Assembly (NCBI RefSeq): GCF_010671925.1
Contig: NZ_JAAHIH010000003.1
Span: 1,054,001-1,118,000 of the forward strand
DNA: 64,000 nucleotides
Direction: 5' to 3'
Origin: Moorena sp. SIOASIH
GTDB taxonomy: Bacteria; Cyanobacteriota; Cyanobacteriia; Cyanobacteriales; Coleofasciculaceae
A program made the translations under genes and the position numbers. The notes under the pieces are model-generated. The model was not told where the DNA came from. It was given only the letters and a program-made list of their open reading frames with translations, and searched no databases. Below are positions 25,695 to 33,988 of the stretch, piece after piece. Every line of letters begins with the position of its first letter. The first letter of the stretch is position 1.

Positions 25695-27032
25695 ATGCAC
25701 TGGTATGGTAATCTATTAAGGTTGCTGGAATTAATTCCCAAAACCCACACGGTTTTGTTTTTTGGGCTGCTAGTGCGATGGTGGATACCTAAAATAAATT
25801 GCCTTCAAAACAACATTTTTAGAAAAAAAATTGTCATTACAAGATTCTCTATGCCAACTCAAACAAAAATTAGATCCGGATACATGGAAGATATTGCCGA
25901 TGAACTTTGGAACGATTGGCAGTGGCAACTTGGCCATCGTCTCAATAGTCTGCAACAGCTTCGCCAATTGATTCGCCTCACTCCTGAAGAAGAGGAGGGG
26001 CTGAGTGCTGAGGGCAAATTTCATGTAGACATTACTCCCTATTTTGCCAGCCTCATCGATCCCGAGGATCCTCACTGCCCGATTCGCCGCCAAGTAATCC
26101 CGTTAGGTCGCGAGCTGCAAATGTTTGAGGGGATGAATGTTGACAGCCTGGGTGAAGATGGTCACAGTCCAGTTCCTGGTATCGTTCACCGCTATCCTGA
26201 CCGCGTGCTGATGCTGGTGACTATTCATTGTGCTAGCTACTGTCGTTACTGTACTCGCAGCCGCATGGTTGGAGACCCCAGTATGGCCTTCGGTAAATCT
26301 GACTTTGAGCGTCAACTAGATTACTTACGCCAGACCCCATCTGTGCGTGATGTTTTACTTTCCGGTGGTGACCCACTTACTCTTTCCGATGGCCTATTAA
26401 AGTATCTTCTCTCTCAGTTAAGAGCTATCCCCCACATTGAAATTGTCCGTATTGGCAGTCGTGTTCCTATCTTCCTGCCACAACGAATCACGCCTGACCT
26501 ATGCAATATGCTCAAGGGTTTTCATCCCCTCTGGATCAATATTCACGCTAACCACCCCAAAGAAATTACTCCAGAAGTAGAGGTTGGTTTGGCTCGTTTG
26601 GCTGATGCGGGTATTCCCTTGGGAAATCAAAGTGTTCTCTTAGCTGGGATTAACGACACGGTAGAAATTCAGAAGGCGCTTGTTCATCGTTTGGTTCAAA
26701 ACCGTGTTCGACCATACTACCTTTACCAGTGTGATCTAGTTCAGGGTGCAGGTCACTTCCGAACTCCTGTTAGTGTTGGGGTTGAAATTGTTGAGGGATT
26801 GCGCGGTCACACTAGTGGCTATGCTGTGCCTACCTACGTCATTGACGCCCCAGGAGGCGGTGGTAAGGTTCCTGTGTCGCCCAACTACGTACTCAGCCAT
26901 GGTCATCGGCATGTTGTTCTACGTAACTTTCAAGGCATGATTTCAACTTATATTGAACCAGAGTACTATGAGCGAACTACTGCTCCAAAATCCTTCAAAG
27001 TTAGTTCTCGGGTTGGGAGAGCGACAAAATAG
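25695..27032 (+). CDS. KamA-family radical SAM aminomutase
   Basis: Lysine 2,3-aminomutase-like protein, 445 residues from the first ATG or 393 from MPTQTKIRSGYMEDI at 25851, which I find the likelier start because the first 52 residues have no family counterpart. The radical SAM cluster motif is CASYCRYC (CxxxCxxC), followed by SGGDPL, the SAM-binding GGD. The PLP lysine lies in DAPGGGGKVP, and the two Asp that would bind a substrate amino group are in YYLYQCDL and VIDAPG. The enzyme would move an alpha-amino group to the beta position of lysine or a related amino acid; some relatives act on glutamate or are EpmB. Beta-lysine may serve as osmolyte or precursor; that is inference. Confidence 0.87.
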   Translation: MHWYGNLLRLLELIPKTHTVLFFGLLVRWWIPKINCLQNNIFRKKIVITRFSMPTQTKIRSGYMEDIADELWNDWQWQLGHRLNSLQQLRQLIRLTPEEEEGLSAEGKFHVDITPYFASLIDPEDPHCPIRRQVIPLGRELQMFEGMNVDSLGEDGHSPVPGIVHRYPDRVLMLVTIHCASYCRYCTRSRMVGDPSMAFGKSDFERQLDYLRQTPSVRDVLLSGGDPLTLSDGLLKYLLSQLRAIPHIEIVRIGSRVPIFLPQRITPDLCNMLKGFHPLWINIHANHPKEITPEVEVGLARLADAGIPLGNQSVLLAGINDTVEIQKALVHRLVQNRVRPYYLYQCDLVQGAGHFRTPVSVGVEIVEGLRGHTSGYAVPTYVIDAPGGGGKVPVSPNYVLSHGHRHVVLRNFQGMISTYIEPEYYERTTAPKSFKVSSRVGRATK

Positions 27033-27189
27033 AGGCAAAATAGTACTCTACGTAGAGTTTCATAACAATTTATCCCAATCCATTTACATGACTGGGATTA
27101 CCCTGTTTGTCAAGTAAGTCTGAACCAAAGTTGAGTGTGATTACCCTGCTGATTATTCTTTTATTTGACTATAACTTGAATGACTTAGT

Positions 27190-27669
27190 CTAGTTTCCTA
27201 GATTGGTCAAAGATGTACCAGTGATGTGACAAATTCGCCATTCATCGAGAATAGAGGCTCCGAGGCTTTTATAGAAGGCGATCGCAGATGAGTTCCAATC
27301 TAATACACTCAATTCTAAGCGACCACAGTCTCGTGAAATTGCTAATTTAGCCAAGTAGCGAATCAGAGCTTTAGCAATACCTTGACGTCGATATTCTGGG
27401 AGTACAAACAAATCTCCCAGATACATCACTGGTTTTATCATAAACGTAGAATAGTTGTAGAAAAATAAGGCAAATCCAACAGCCTTGTCATCCCGTTGTG
27501 CTAGAATGGCCTCAGCATAGATACGGGGACCAAACAAGTGTTCTTTGAGATCTTCGATATTTCCAGTGACAGTATGAGATGCTTTTTGAGATTCAACCAG
27601 CGCTTGAATTAGGTTGAACAAAACTTCTACATCAGCTAGACAGGCTGGGCGGATCGTTACTTCAGACAT
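27190..27669 (-). CDS. GNAT family N-acetyltransferase
   Basis: A 159-residue GNAT protein resembling diamine/spermidine acetyltransferase-type members: MSEVTIRPACLADVEVLFNLI at the start, LREHLFG-like DLKEHLFGP, KAVGFALFFYNYSTF, then YLGDLFVLPEYRRQGIAKALI, which contains the acetyl-CoA pyrophosphate-binding R-x-x-G-I-A motif, and LDWNSSAIAFYKSLGA. It transfers an acetyl group from acetyl-CoA to an amine; the acceptor is not clear from sequence. Convergent with the KamA gene; the proximity of an aminomutase making a diamine-like product is suggestive but not more. Confidence 0.87.
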   Translation of the reverse strand: MSEVTIRPACLADVEVLFNLIQALVESQKASHTVTGNIEDLKEHLFGPRIYAEAILAQRDDKAVGFALFFYNYSTFMIKPVMYLGDLFVLPEYRRQGIAKALIRYLAKLAISRDCGRLELSVLDWNSSAIAFYKSLGASILDEWRICHITGTSLTNLGN

Positions 27670-28071
27670 ATAGAAATTTGACTTATATATAATCTAGCTG
27701 TTAATCCCTATCTCCATTCCTATGTTATCAAAATACGACTCACGAATGTGCTTACCCTCTGGGTCGGATTTGCCTGTTCTGAGGATGCTCCTGTGGATAA
27801 CGAACTACAAGAGTTAATTCCCGGTCTCCTCAAGGCTCTATGACTTCCTTCCAGGTTTTGTGGATAAAACTCGGGCAAACCCTTAAACTGTTCACCTGTT
27901 ACCCATCAGTTACCCATCAGTTACCCATCAGTTACCCATCAGTTACCTATCCGTTACCCATCCGTTGCCCCTATTTCCTTCTGAGAACTCTTCAAGCTTG
28001 CTCGATTTACGAAATCCAGGGTGTTACAAGTGTAGTGTTAAGTAGATCTCCTCACTTAGACCCCTGGACAA
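27670..28071. other. 400-base intergenic region before the TIR-WD40 gene
   Basis: Holds an 11-bp tandem array (27898-27967). A stretch at about 27748-27843 reads as a C-terminal protein tail in one frame but has no plausible start. The region should contain the promoter of the TIR-WD40 gene; a frame of 92 codons overlapping the array and the gene start looks spurious. Confidence 0.45.
27898..27967. repeat. 11-bp tandem repeat GTTACCCATCA
   Basis: Six or so copies, the last two diverged (GTTACCTATCC, GTTACCCATCC), about 105 bases upstream of the TIR-WD40 start codon. Copy-number change here could alter promoter spacing. Confidence 0.85.
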
Positions 28072-31000
28072 ATGACTATATTTTTCGATGCCTTTATCTC
28101 CTACGGACGTGCTGACAGCAAAGCCTTTGCTACTAAACTTGAAGCTAGACTAACACAATTGGGCTTAACGGTCTGGTTTGACCAGAAGGACATTCCGCCT
28201 GCTGTAGATTGGCAGCATCAGATTGATAATGGCATTGAGAGAACTCATAACTTCATTTTTATCATTTCCCCCCATTCCGTTAATTCAAAATACTGCCTCA
28301 AAGAAATTGAACTGGCTATTAAATACAATAAACGCATTATTCCTTTAGTGCATGTTAAATCCCCTCGGGATAAAATTACTACGATTATCCGTAAACTGAA
28401 CTGGATCTATTTCCAAGAGAAAATCAACGATTTTGAAGCGTCCTTTAAACAATTAATGAATTCCATCCGTAAGCATGCTGATTATGTAGAACAGCATACT
28501 CGGTTTTTAGTTAAAGCTCTGGAGTGGGACAGAAATCAACAACAAACTAACCACCTGTTAATCCAGTCAGAACGGATTCAAGCTGAATCTTGGTTAAAGG
28601 TACGGTTTAAAAAAGAGCAGGCTCCTTGTGTGCCAACGGATTTACATTGTGAGTTTATTTGTGAAAGCACCAAGAATGCCAATAATTTAATGACCCAAGT
28701 GTTTATCTCTTATTCTGATAAAGATAAAGATATCAAGGATAAACTTAGCAAAACCCTGATGCGTGAAGGAATCACAATCTGGAAACCTGAAACTGATATT
28801 AAAACCGGTATAGACTTCCAAGCGGCAATCAACCAAGGAATCGAAGAAGCTGATAATCTCATTTACTTAATTTCACCCAATTCGATTCAATCAAAATACT
28901 GTAATCAAGAGCTTGAACATGCCTTTGTTCACAATAAACGGATTATATTACTACTGATTGAAGACACGGATATCGACCAAATACCACCAAAAATTCGCTC
29001 GTTACAATTCCTAAATTTTACTAAGTATAATAATGAAGCAAACTATCGCTTCATGGCTGCTCAATTATTAAAAGAATTAAATCAAGATGCTCTCTATTAC
29101 GAAGAGCATAAGCTTTTGTTAGTCAAAGCGCTAAAATGGCTGAGCCAAAACCGCAATTCTAGCATTTTATTGCGGGGTCACAATTTAAACTATTACGAAA
29201 ACTGGCTGAAAGTAAATCGGCAACGCCTGGAACATCCACCCCTAGGATTACATGAAGAATTTCTTGCGGCTAGCAGGAATCAACAGCATGAATCTTATCT
29301 AGACGTTTTTATTTCTTATTCCCGTACTGATTCAGATTTGGCTAGAAAGTTAAATGAGGCATTACAGTTACAGGGTAAAACGACTTGGTTTGACCAAGAA
29401 AGTATTCCTCCGGGCAGTGATTTTCAGCAGGAAATATATCGGGGAATTGAACAGTCTGATAATTTCTTATTTATTATTTCCCCTGCTTCGGTAAATTCAC
29501 CCTACTGTGCTGGGGAGGTAGAGTATGCTCAGACATTAAATAAACGGTTTGTGACTGTGCTTTCTACACAGGTACCAGCAACAGTGCTACATCCTGGATT
29601 AGCTAGCATCCAGTGGATTGATTTCAATAGGCATCGAGGAGATTTTTATCCCAATTTCAGTGAATTGGTCAGAACCCTTGATACTGACCGAGAGCATGTG
29701 CGCAGTCACACCAAATGGTTGCAACGAGCTAGGGAATGGGAGCAGTCTAACCAAGATACGGATTTGCTGTTGCGTGGCAGTGAATTTTCTATTGCCCAAC
29801 AATGGTTGCTTAATGCCGAGACCAATGATAAACAGCCGACTGCAACACTTTTACACAAGGAATATATTGCTAAAAGTGGGGATGCCATATCGATTTTGAG
29901 AAAACAGGAAAAGCGTCGATTAGTCATCTTACGGTTGTCCCTTACTTTGATGAGTGCAGCATTTGCAGCAGCTGTTGGCTTTGGCTTGGTTGCTTTGATG
30001 CAATGGAAACGAGCAGAAATGGTAAGCGTTGGTCACATTAATGCTCTGAGTCGATATTCACTGGCTCTGAGAGAATCACATCAAGAATTTGATGCCCTGA
30101 TCGAAGCAATCAGGGCTGCACGGCAACTGCAAAAACAGAGACGCAGTGTAAAACCTGAAACTGAGGCTCTGGTTAGGACAGCATTGCACGGAGCAGTGTC
30201 TTGGGTCAGAGAATACAACCGTTTGGTAGGCCATAACAGTTGGGTTACCAGTGTTAGTTTTAGCCCTGACGGTAATCTGATTGCTTCTGCTAGTAAAGAC
30301 CATACTGTCAAACTTTGGAGCCGCAAGGGTAAGCCACTCCAAACCTTGAAGGGACATGAGGCTACGGTTTGGAATGTTAGTTTCAGCCCAGATGGCAAGA
30401 CTATTGCTACAGCTAGTCAGGATAAGACGGTCAAACTGTGGAGCTTAGACGGGAAAAACCTCCAAACCTTTAAAGGACATCAGCGTGGAGTGCGGAGCGT
30501 GAGTTTTAGTCCGGACGGCAGGATGCTGGCTACGGCTAGTAATGATAATACTGTCAAGCTGTGGACCCTCAATGGCAAGCAACTCCAAACGTTTGAGGGT
30601 ATTGTGGCTGGATATCGCAGCATCAGCTTTAGTCCGGATGGCAAAATTCTGGCTTCTGCTGGAAGTAACAATACTATCAAACTCTGGCACCTGGATGGGA
30701 CAAGTATGGTAAGGTTCAAGGGGCATGAGGCTGAGGTTAATAGCATCAGTTTCTCACCCCAAGGCAAGATGATTGCTTCTGCTAGTCGGGATAAAACTGT
30801 TAAACTCTGGAGCCTTGATGGTCGGGAACTAAAGACTTTTCCAAAGAAATTCCCTGGAGTCAGAAGCGTCAGGTTCAGCCCGGATGGCAAAACCCTCGCC
30901 TCTGCTAGTCGGGATAAAACCGTTAAACTCTGGAGCCTTGATGGCTCGGAACTCCAAACCTTCCGAGGGCATCAGGCTGGAGCTTATGACCTTAGCTTTA

Positions 31001-32217
31001 GCCCAGATGGCAAGACCCTGGCTAGTGCTAGTGAAGATAAAACCATTAAACTCTGGCGCTTAGATGCGAAAACACCTCGCACCTTCAAGGGTCATAGGAG
31101 TAATGTCTGGAGTGTGAGTTTCAGCCCAGATGGCAAAACCTTGGCTAGTGCTAGTGAAGATAAAACTGCTAAGCTATGGCATTTAGATTATACCTGTGCC
31201 AAGGAAGGATTAGGGGAGAGAAGCTCTAGTCAAACTATCAATTTTATGGATTTTTGTTTGACCCCAAACCTTCTAGAAAACCACAGGGATGCAGTGTTTA
31301 GTGTTAGTTTCAGCCCGGATGGTAAAACTATTGCTACGGGTAGCCGGGATAGTACGGTTAGACTTTGGAGTAAGGATGGTAAAAAAATCCAAACACTCCA
31401 GGGGCATCAGGCTGAAGTCTTTAGCGTTAGTTTCAGCCCTGACAGTCAGACTATTGTATCTGGCAGTTGGGATAAAGCTGTCAAGCTTTGGACTTTTAAA
31501 GGAAGAGAACGCCAAAGGTTGAAAAAGCTTAGGGCTGCGGTTAGAAGTGTTAATTTTAGTCCCGATGGTCTGATGATTGCTGTTGGTAGTGATGATAATA
31601 CTATTAAGCTTTGGAGTCGGGGAAACTTATGTAATGGTGAATTAAAATCAGCAAAATTAAAAGCAGCAAACTTAAAACCAGCAGTTGGATCAGACCATAA
31701 CACAAATTTTTTGCCTTTTTGCTTAACTCCTACCATCCTCAAAGGTCATGATGATGTGATCTGGAGTGTCAGTTTTAGTCCGGACAGTCAGATGCTTGTC
31801 TCTGGTAGTGAGGACGAAACGGTTAAACTTTGGAGTAGAAACGGTAAAGAAATCCGAACTCTCAAAGGGCATGAAGGTAAGGTGTTTAGCGTCAGTTTCA
31901 GTCCAGATGGCAAGATGATTGCTTCGGCTAGTGGTGACAAAACGGTTAAACTCTGGAATTTGAAGGGGCAAGAAATTGAAACTCTGATGGGACATAATGA
32001 TGGGGTTTTTAGCCTCAGTTTCAGTCCCGATGGCAAAATCCTGGCTTCATCTGACTACAGTGGCAATGTGATTATGTGGGATATGGATATAAGTTTAGAT
32101 TTCAATGACCTTCTGGGTCGGGCTTGTGATTGGGTAGGGGATTATCTAAAGCATAATTCTGCAATCGATGAAAGCGATCGCACTCTTTGTGATGGTATTA
32201 AACCCAAATCAAAATAG
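28072..32217 (+). CDS. Triple-TIR, single-TM, 14-WD40 signalling/conflict protein
   Basis: A 1381-residue protein. Three TIR domains begin near residues 3, 207 and 408 (FFDAFISYGRAD, TQVFISYSDKD, YLDVFISYSRTD). Each keeps the S-x-x-S-x-x-Y-C-x-x-E motif whose Glu is catalytic in TIR NADases: E78, E280 and E482, each 202 residues apart. After each TIR comes the same linker of about 65 residues (LLVKALEW, LLRG, EWL-type, LHEEF). Residues 614-648 are a basic stretch and one membrane helix (LSLTLMSAAFAAAVGFGLVA). Residues 716-1345 hold 14 WD40 repeats, enough for two seven-bladed propellers, with loops of about 35 residues after repeats 8 and 11. Expected role: propellers sense a ligand, TIRs consume NAD or make a nucleotide signal. 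Related cyanobacterial proteins usually carry one TIR-linker unit. Confidence 0.9.
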   Translation: MTIFFDAFISYGRADSKAFATKLEARLTQLGLTVWFDQKDIPPAVDWQHQIDNGIERTHNFIFIISPHSVNSKYCLKEIELAIKYNKRIIPLVHVKSPRDKITTIIRKLNWIYFQEKINDFEASFKQLMNSIRKHADYVEQHTRFLVKALEWDRNQQQTNHLLIQSERIQAESWLKVRFKKEQAPCVPTDLHCEFICESTKNANNLMTQVFISYSDKDKDIKDKLSKTLMREGITIWKPETDIKTGIDFQAAINQGIEEADNLIYLISPNSIQSKYCNQELEHAFVHNKRIILLLIEDTDIDQIPPKIRSLQFLNFTKYNNEANYRFMAAQLLKELNQDALYYEEHKLLLVKALKWLSQNRNSSILLRGHNLNYYENWLKVNRQRLEHPPLGLHEEFLAASRNQQHESYLDVFISYSRTDSDLARKLNEALQLQGKTTWFDQESIPPGSDFQQEIYRGIEQSDNFLFIISPASVNSPYCAGEVEYAQTLNKRFVTVLSTQVPATVLHPGLASIQWIDFNRHRGDFYPNFSELVRTLDTDREHVRSHTKWLQRAREWEQSNQDTDLLLRGSEFSIAQQWLLNAETNDKQPTATLLHKEYIAKSGDAISILRKQEKRRLVILRLSLTLMSAAFAAAVGFGLVALMQWKRAEMVSVGHINALSRYSLALRESHQEFDALIEAIRAARQLQKQRRSVKPETEALVRTALHGAVSWVREYNRLVGHNSWVTSVSFSPDGNLIASASKDHTVKLWSRKGKPLQTLKGHEATVWNVSFSPDGKTIATASQDKTVKLWSLDGKNLQTFKGHQRGVRSVSFSPDGRMLATASNDNTVKLWTLNGKQLQTFEGIVAGYRSISFSPDGKILASAGSNNTIKLWHLDGTSMVRFKGHEAEVNSISFSPQGKMIASASRDKTVKLWSLDGRELKTFPKKFPGVRSVRFSPDGKTLASASRDKTVKLWSLDGSELQTFRGHQAGAYDLSFSPDGKTLASASEDKTIKLWRLDAKTPRTFKGHRSNVWSVSFSPDGKTLASASEDKTAKLWHLDYTCAKEGLGERSSSQTINFMDFCLTPNLLENHRDAVFSVSFSPDGKTIATGSRDSTVRLWSKDGKKIQTLQGHQAEVFSVSFSPDSQTIVSGSWDKAVKLWTFKGRERQRLKKLRAAVRSVNFSPDGLMIAVGSDDNTIKLWSRGNLCNGELKSAKLKAANLKPAVGSDHNTNFLPFCLTPTILKGHDDVIWSVSFSPDSQMLVSGSEDETVKLWSRNGKEIRTLKGHEGKVFSVSFSPDGKMIASASGDKTVKLWNLKGQEIETLMGHNDGVFSLSFSPDGKILASSDYSGNVIMWDMDISLDFNDLLGRACDWVGDYLKHNSAIDESDRTLCDGIKPKSK

Positions 32218-32232
32218 ACTGGATTAAGGAAA

Positions 32233-32388
32233 GGCAAGAGGCAAGAGGAACCCACCCCTAACCCCGACCAGGAGGGGAAGGCAAGAGGCAAGAGGAACCC
32301 ACCCCTAACCCCGACCAGGAGGGGAAGGCAAGAGGCAAGAGGAACCCACCCCTAACCCCGACCAGGAGGGGAAGGCAAGAGGCAAGAG
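32233..32388. repeat. 47-bp tandem repeat, three copies plus a partial
   Basis: Units start at 32233, 32280 and 32327, identical as far as I can see; each contains GGCAAGAGGCAAGAGG (itself period 7) and CCACCCCTAACCCCGACC. It separates the TIR-WD40 gene from the DUF29 gene. Identity among units points to recent expansion. Confidence 0.85.
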
Positions 32389-32434
32389 TTAATAAACTAA
32401 GAGATAAATTGGGTATAGAAAGGGAGAGACACTT

Positions 32435-32875
32435 GTGGAAAAAGCATACACAAAAGACTTTAATTCCTGGACACAACAAACAGCACAGTTGTTGCGAGAA
32501 GGTCGTTGGCAAGAGATTGACTTAGAAAATCTGATTGAGGAGGTTGAAGACTTGGGCAAGAGTGAAAGGCGGGGAATTACTAGCCAATTGATTCGCCTGC
32601 TGTTACATTTGCTCAAGTGGCAATACCAGCATCAGCGTCGCTCGGATAGCTGGCTGGATTCGATTTCTGACGCTCGGACTCAGATTGAGCTAGCTATTGA
32701 AGATAGTCCGAGTCTCAGGAGCTATCCAGCCGAGCAGCTGGAACAAAGCTATCAGCGGGCTCGCCGCAAGGCAGCCCAGCAAACCGGAATGTCTGTTTCG
32801 GTTTTCCCAGAGGCTTGCCCCTATTCTCTTGAATTGATTTTAGATCAGGATTGGTTACCAGAACCTGAATATTAA
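32435..32875 (+). CDS. DUF29 family protein
   Basis: A 146-residue cyanobacterial DUF29 protein: YTKDFNSWTQQTAQLLREGR, WQEIDLENLIEEVEDLGKSE, RGITSQLIRLLLHLLKWQYQ, DSWLDSISDARTQIELAIED and the C-terminal FPEACPYSLELILDQDWLPE are the family landmarks. The start codon is GTG at 32435. The role is unknown; DUF29 genes are multicopy in filamentous cyanobacteria and often sit beside Uma2-type genes and mobile elements, as here. After its TAA, the same frame stays open for about 45 codons (to 33013, ending WETDNPSYN), which could be a lost extension or a small separate product. Confidence 0.85.
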   Translation: MEKAYTKDFNSWTQQTAQLLREGRWQEIDLENLIEEVEDLGKSERRGITSQLIRLLLHLLKWQYQHQRRSDSWLDSISDARTQIELAIEDSPSLRSYPAEQLEQSYQRARRKAAQQTGMSVSVFPEACPYSLELILDQDWLPEPEY

Positions 32876-33038
32876 AGCCTATTTAATGATAAAATTGCGA
32901 ATATTAAATTAATTGATATTGGTGTGATTAAACCCATAACTTGGACTGAAAAACTCAAGGCACTAGAGGCACGGGTTGATAAATGGGAAACGGATAACCC
33001 CTCATACAATTAAGCTGTATTTTTAAAGTTAAGTTATC

Positions 33039-33614
33039 ATGACCCTGATCAAAACTAAACGCTTTAGCCTAGCTGAGTATCATCGCTTGATTGATAATGG
33101 TTTTCTAACAGAAGATGACCGGGTGGAATTGATTCGGGGAGAGTTAATACAAATGGTGGCGAAGGGTACGTCCCACTCGGTTTGCAACACTAAGTTATGG
33201 CGAGAGTTGGACAGACTAGTAGGCGACCGTGGGGTGGTACGGGGACAGGAACCAATCATCCTATCGAACGACAGTGAACCGGAACCGGATGTTGCGATCG
33301 CATGGGGTCAGGCGGATGACTACTTGTCAAATCACCCTTATCCAAAGGATATATTCCTAGTGATTGAGGTGTCAGATTCAACCCTGGAGTATGACCAAAC
33401 CGTAAAGCTATCCTTATATTCAGAAAACCAAATTCAGGATTACTGGATTGTTAACCTGGTGGCTGGTCAACTAGAGTGCTATACTCAGCCCTATCAAGAT
33501 ACTCAAAGAAATTTCGGCTATCGTGTCAAACGGGTGGTGTTGCCCAATGAAACGGTTACCATTCCTGGTCTTGGAGATTTGTCCCTAGAGTTAACTCGTG
33601 TGTTTCCAGGTTGA
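33039..33614 (+). CDS. Uma2-family (DUF820) PD-(D/E)XK nuclease-like protein
   Basis: A 191-residue Uma2 protein. FSLAEYHRLIDNGFLTEDDRVELIRGELIQM (shown here in the order of the N-terminal motif), EPEPDVAIAWG for the first acidic residue, and IFLVIEVSDSTLEYD followed by a Lys further on match the restriction-endonuclease-like core. Members are highly multiplied in cyanobacteria; cleavage activity is assumed rather than shown, and many spread with mobile DNA. Length is normal and the acidic residues are kept, so it should be intact. It follows DUF29 and precedes a TnpB-element remnant. Confidence 0.85.
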   Translation: MTLIKTKRFSLAEYHRLIDNGFLTEDDRVELIRGELIQMVAKGTSHSVCNTKLWRELDRLVGDRGVVRGQEPIILSNDSEPEPDVAIAWGQADDYLSNHPYPKDIFLVIEVSDSTLEYDQTVKLSLYSENQIQDYWIVNLVAGQLECYTQPYQDTQRNFGYRVKRVVLPNETVTIPGLGDLSLELTRVFPG

Positions 33615-33691
33615 GCAAAATTGGATCAGTTGATGGGTTGATCTAAAAGCGTCACAATGAAAAAAAGTATATATTCCTATTTACCAAAAAT

Positions 33692-33978
33692 TTTGGGTTG
33701 AAAGCCCCGTCCTTTTAGGACGGATTAAGCTATAATTGATAGTAGCGGTAAAGCGCACACAGAAAAAGCGTAGTAGGTCTAGCGGACGGCTTCTGATCCG
33801 GAACCCTGGTAGCAAAAATCCTAAATCTTGTACAAAAGTGGAAGCTGTAATAAGAATAAGAGATTTAAAAATATCTCTTCAAACACCGCCGGGCAGACGG
33901 TGTAAGCTTTCTGAGGGCAAGTTCGTTGGAATCCCTGTGAAGAAAGAATCCTCGTCCTTATAGGACGGGGAGTGTCAA
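33692..33978 (+). mobile_element. Remnant or non-autonomous TnpB-type element
   Basis: The left part has a CCCCGTCC...GGACGG hairpin near 33703-33722; the right end reads GAATCCTCGTCC, a 5-base loop, GGACGGGGAGTGTCAA (33946-33978), matching the terminal signature of the intact TnpB element at 54.5 kb. A 75-codon frame (33736-33963) ending KKESSSL parallels the EESPSRD end of the intact TnpB. It may be a decayed copy that still carries the region encoding a guide-type RNA. Inserted directly before the UbiH-like gene. Confidence 0.6.
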
Positions 33979-33988
33979 TACTATAGTT

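Noticed and set aside
27748..27843. Protein-like tail ending PGLLKAL
   Set aside because: About 31 codons that look coding in one frame, but no start or homologue could be recognised; may be a gene relic.
27840..28115. 91-codon frame overlapping the TIR-WD40 start
   Set aside because: It is produced by the 11-bp repeat (YPSVTHQLPISYPSVTY) and overlaps the real gene in another frame.
32882..33013. Open extension in phase after the DUF29 stop
   Set aside because: Reads as plausible protein (TWTEKLKALEARVDKWE) but has no start signal or known family; only mentioned with DUF29.
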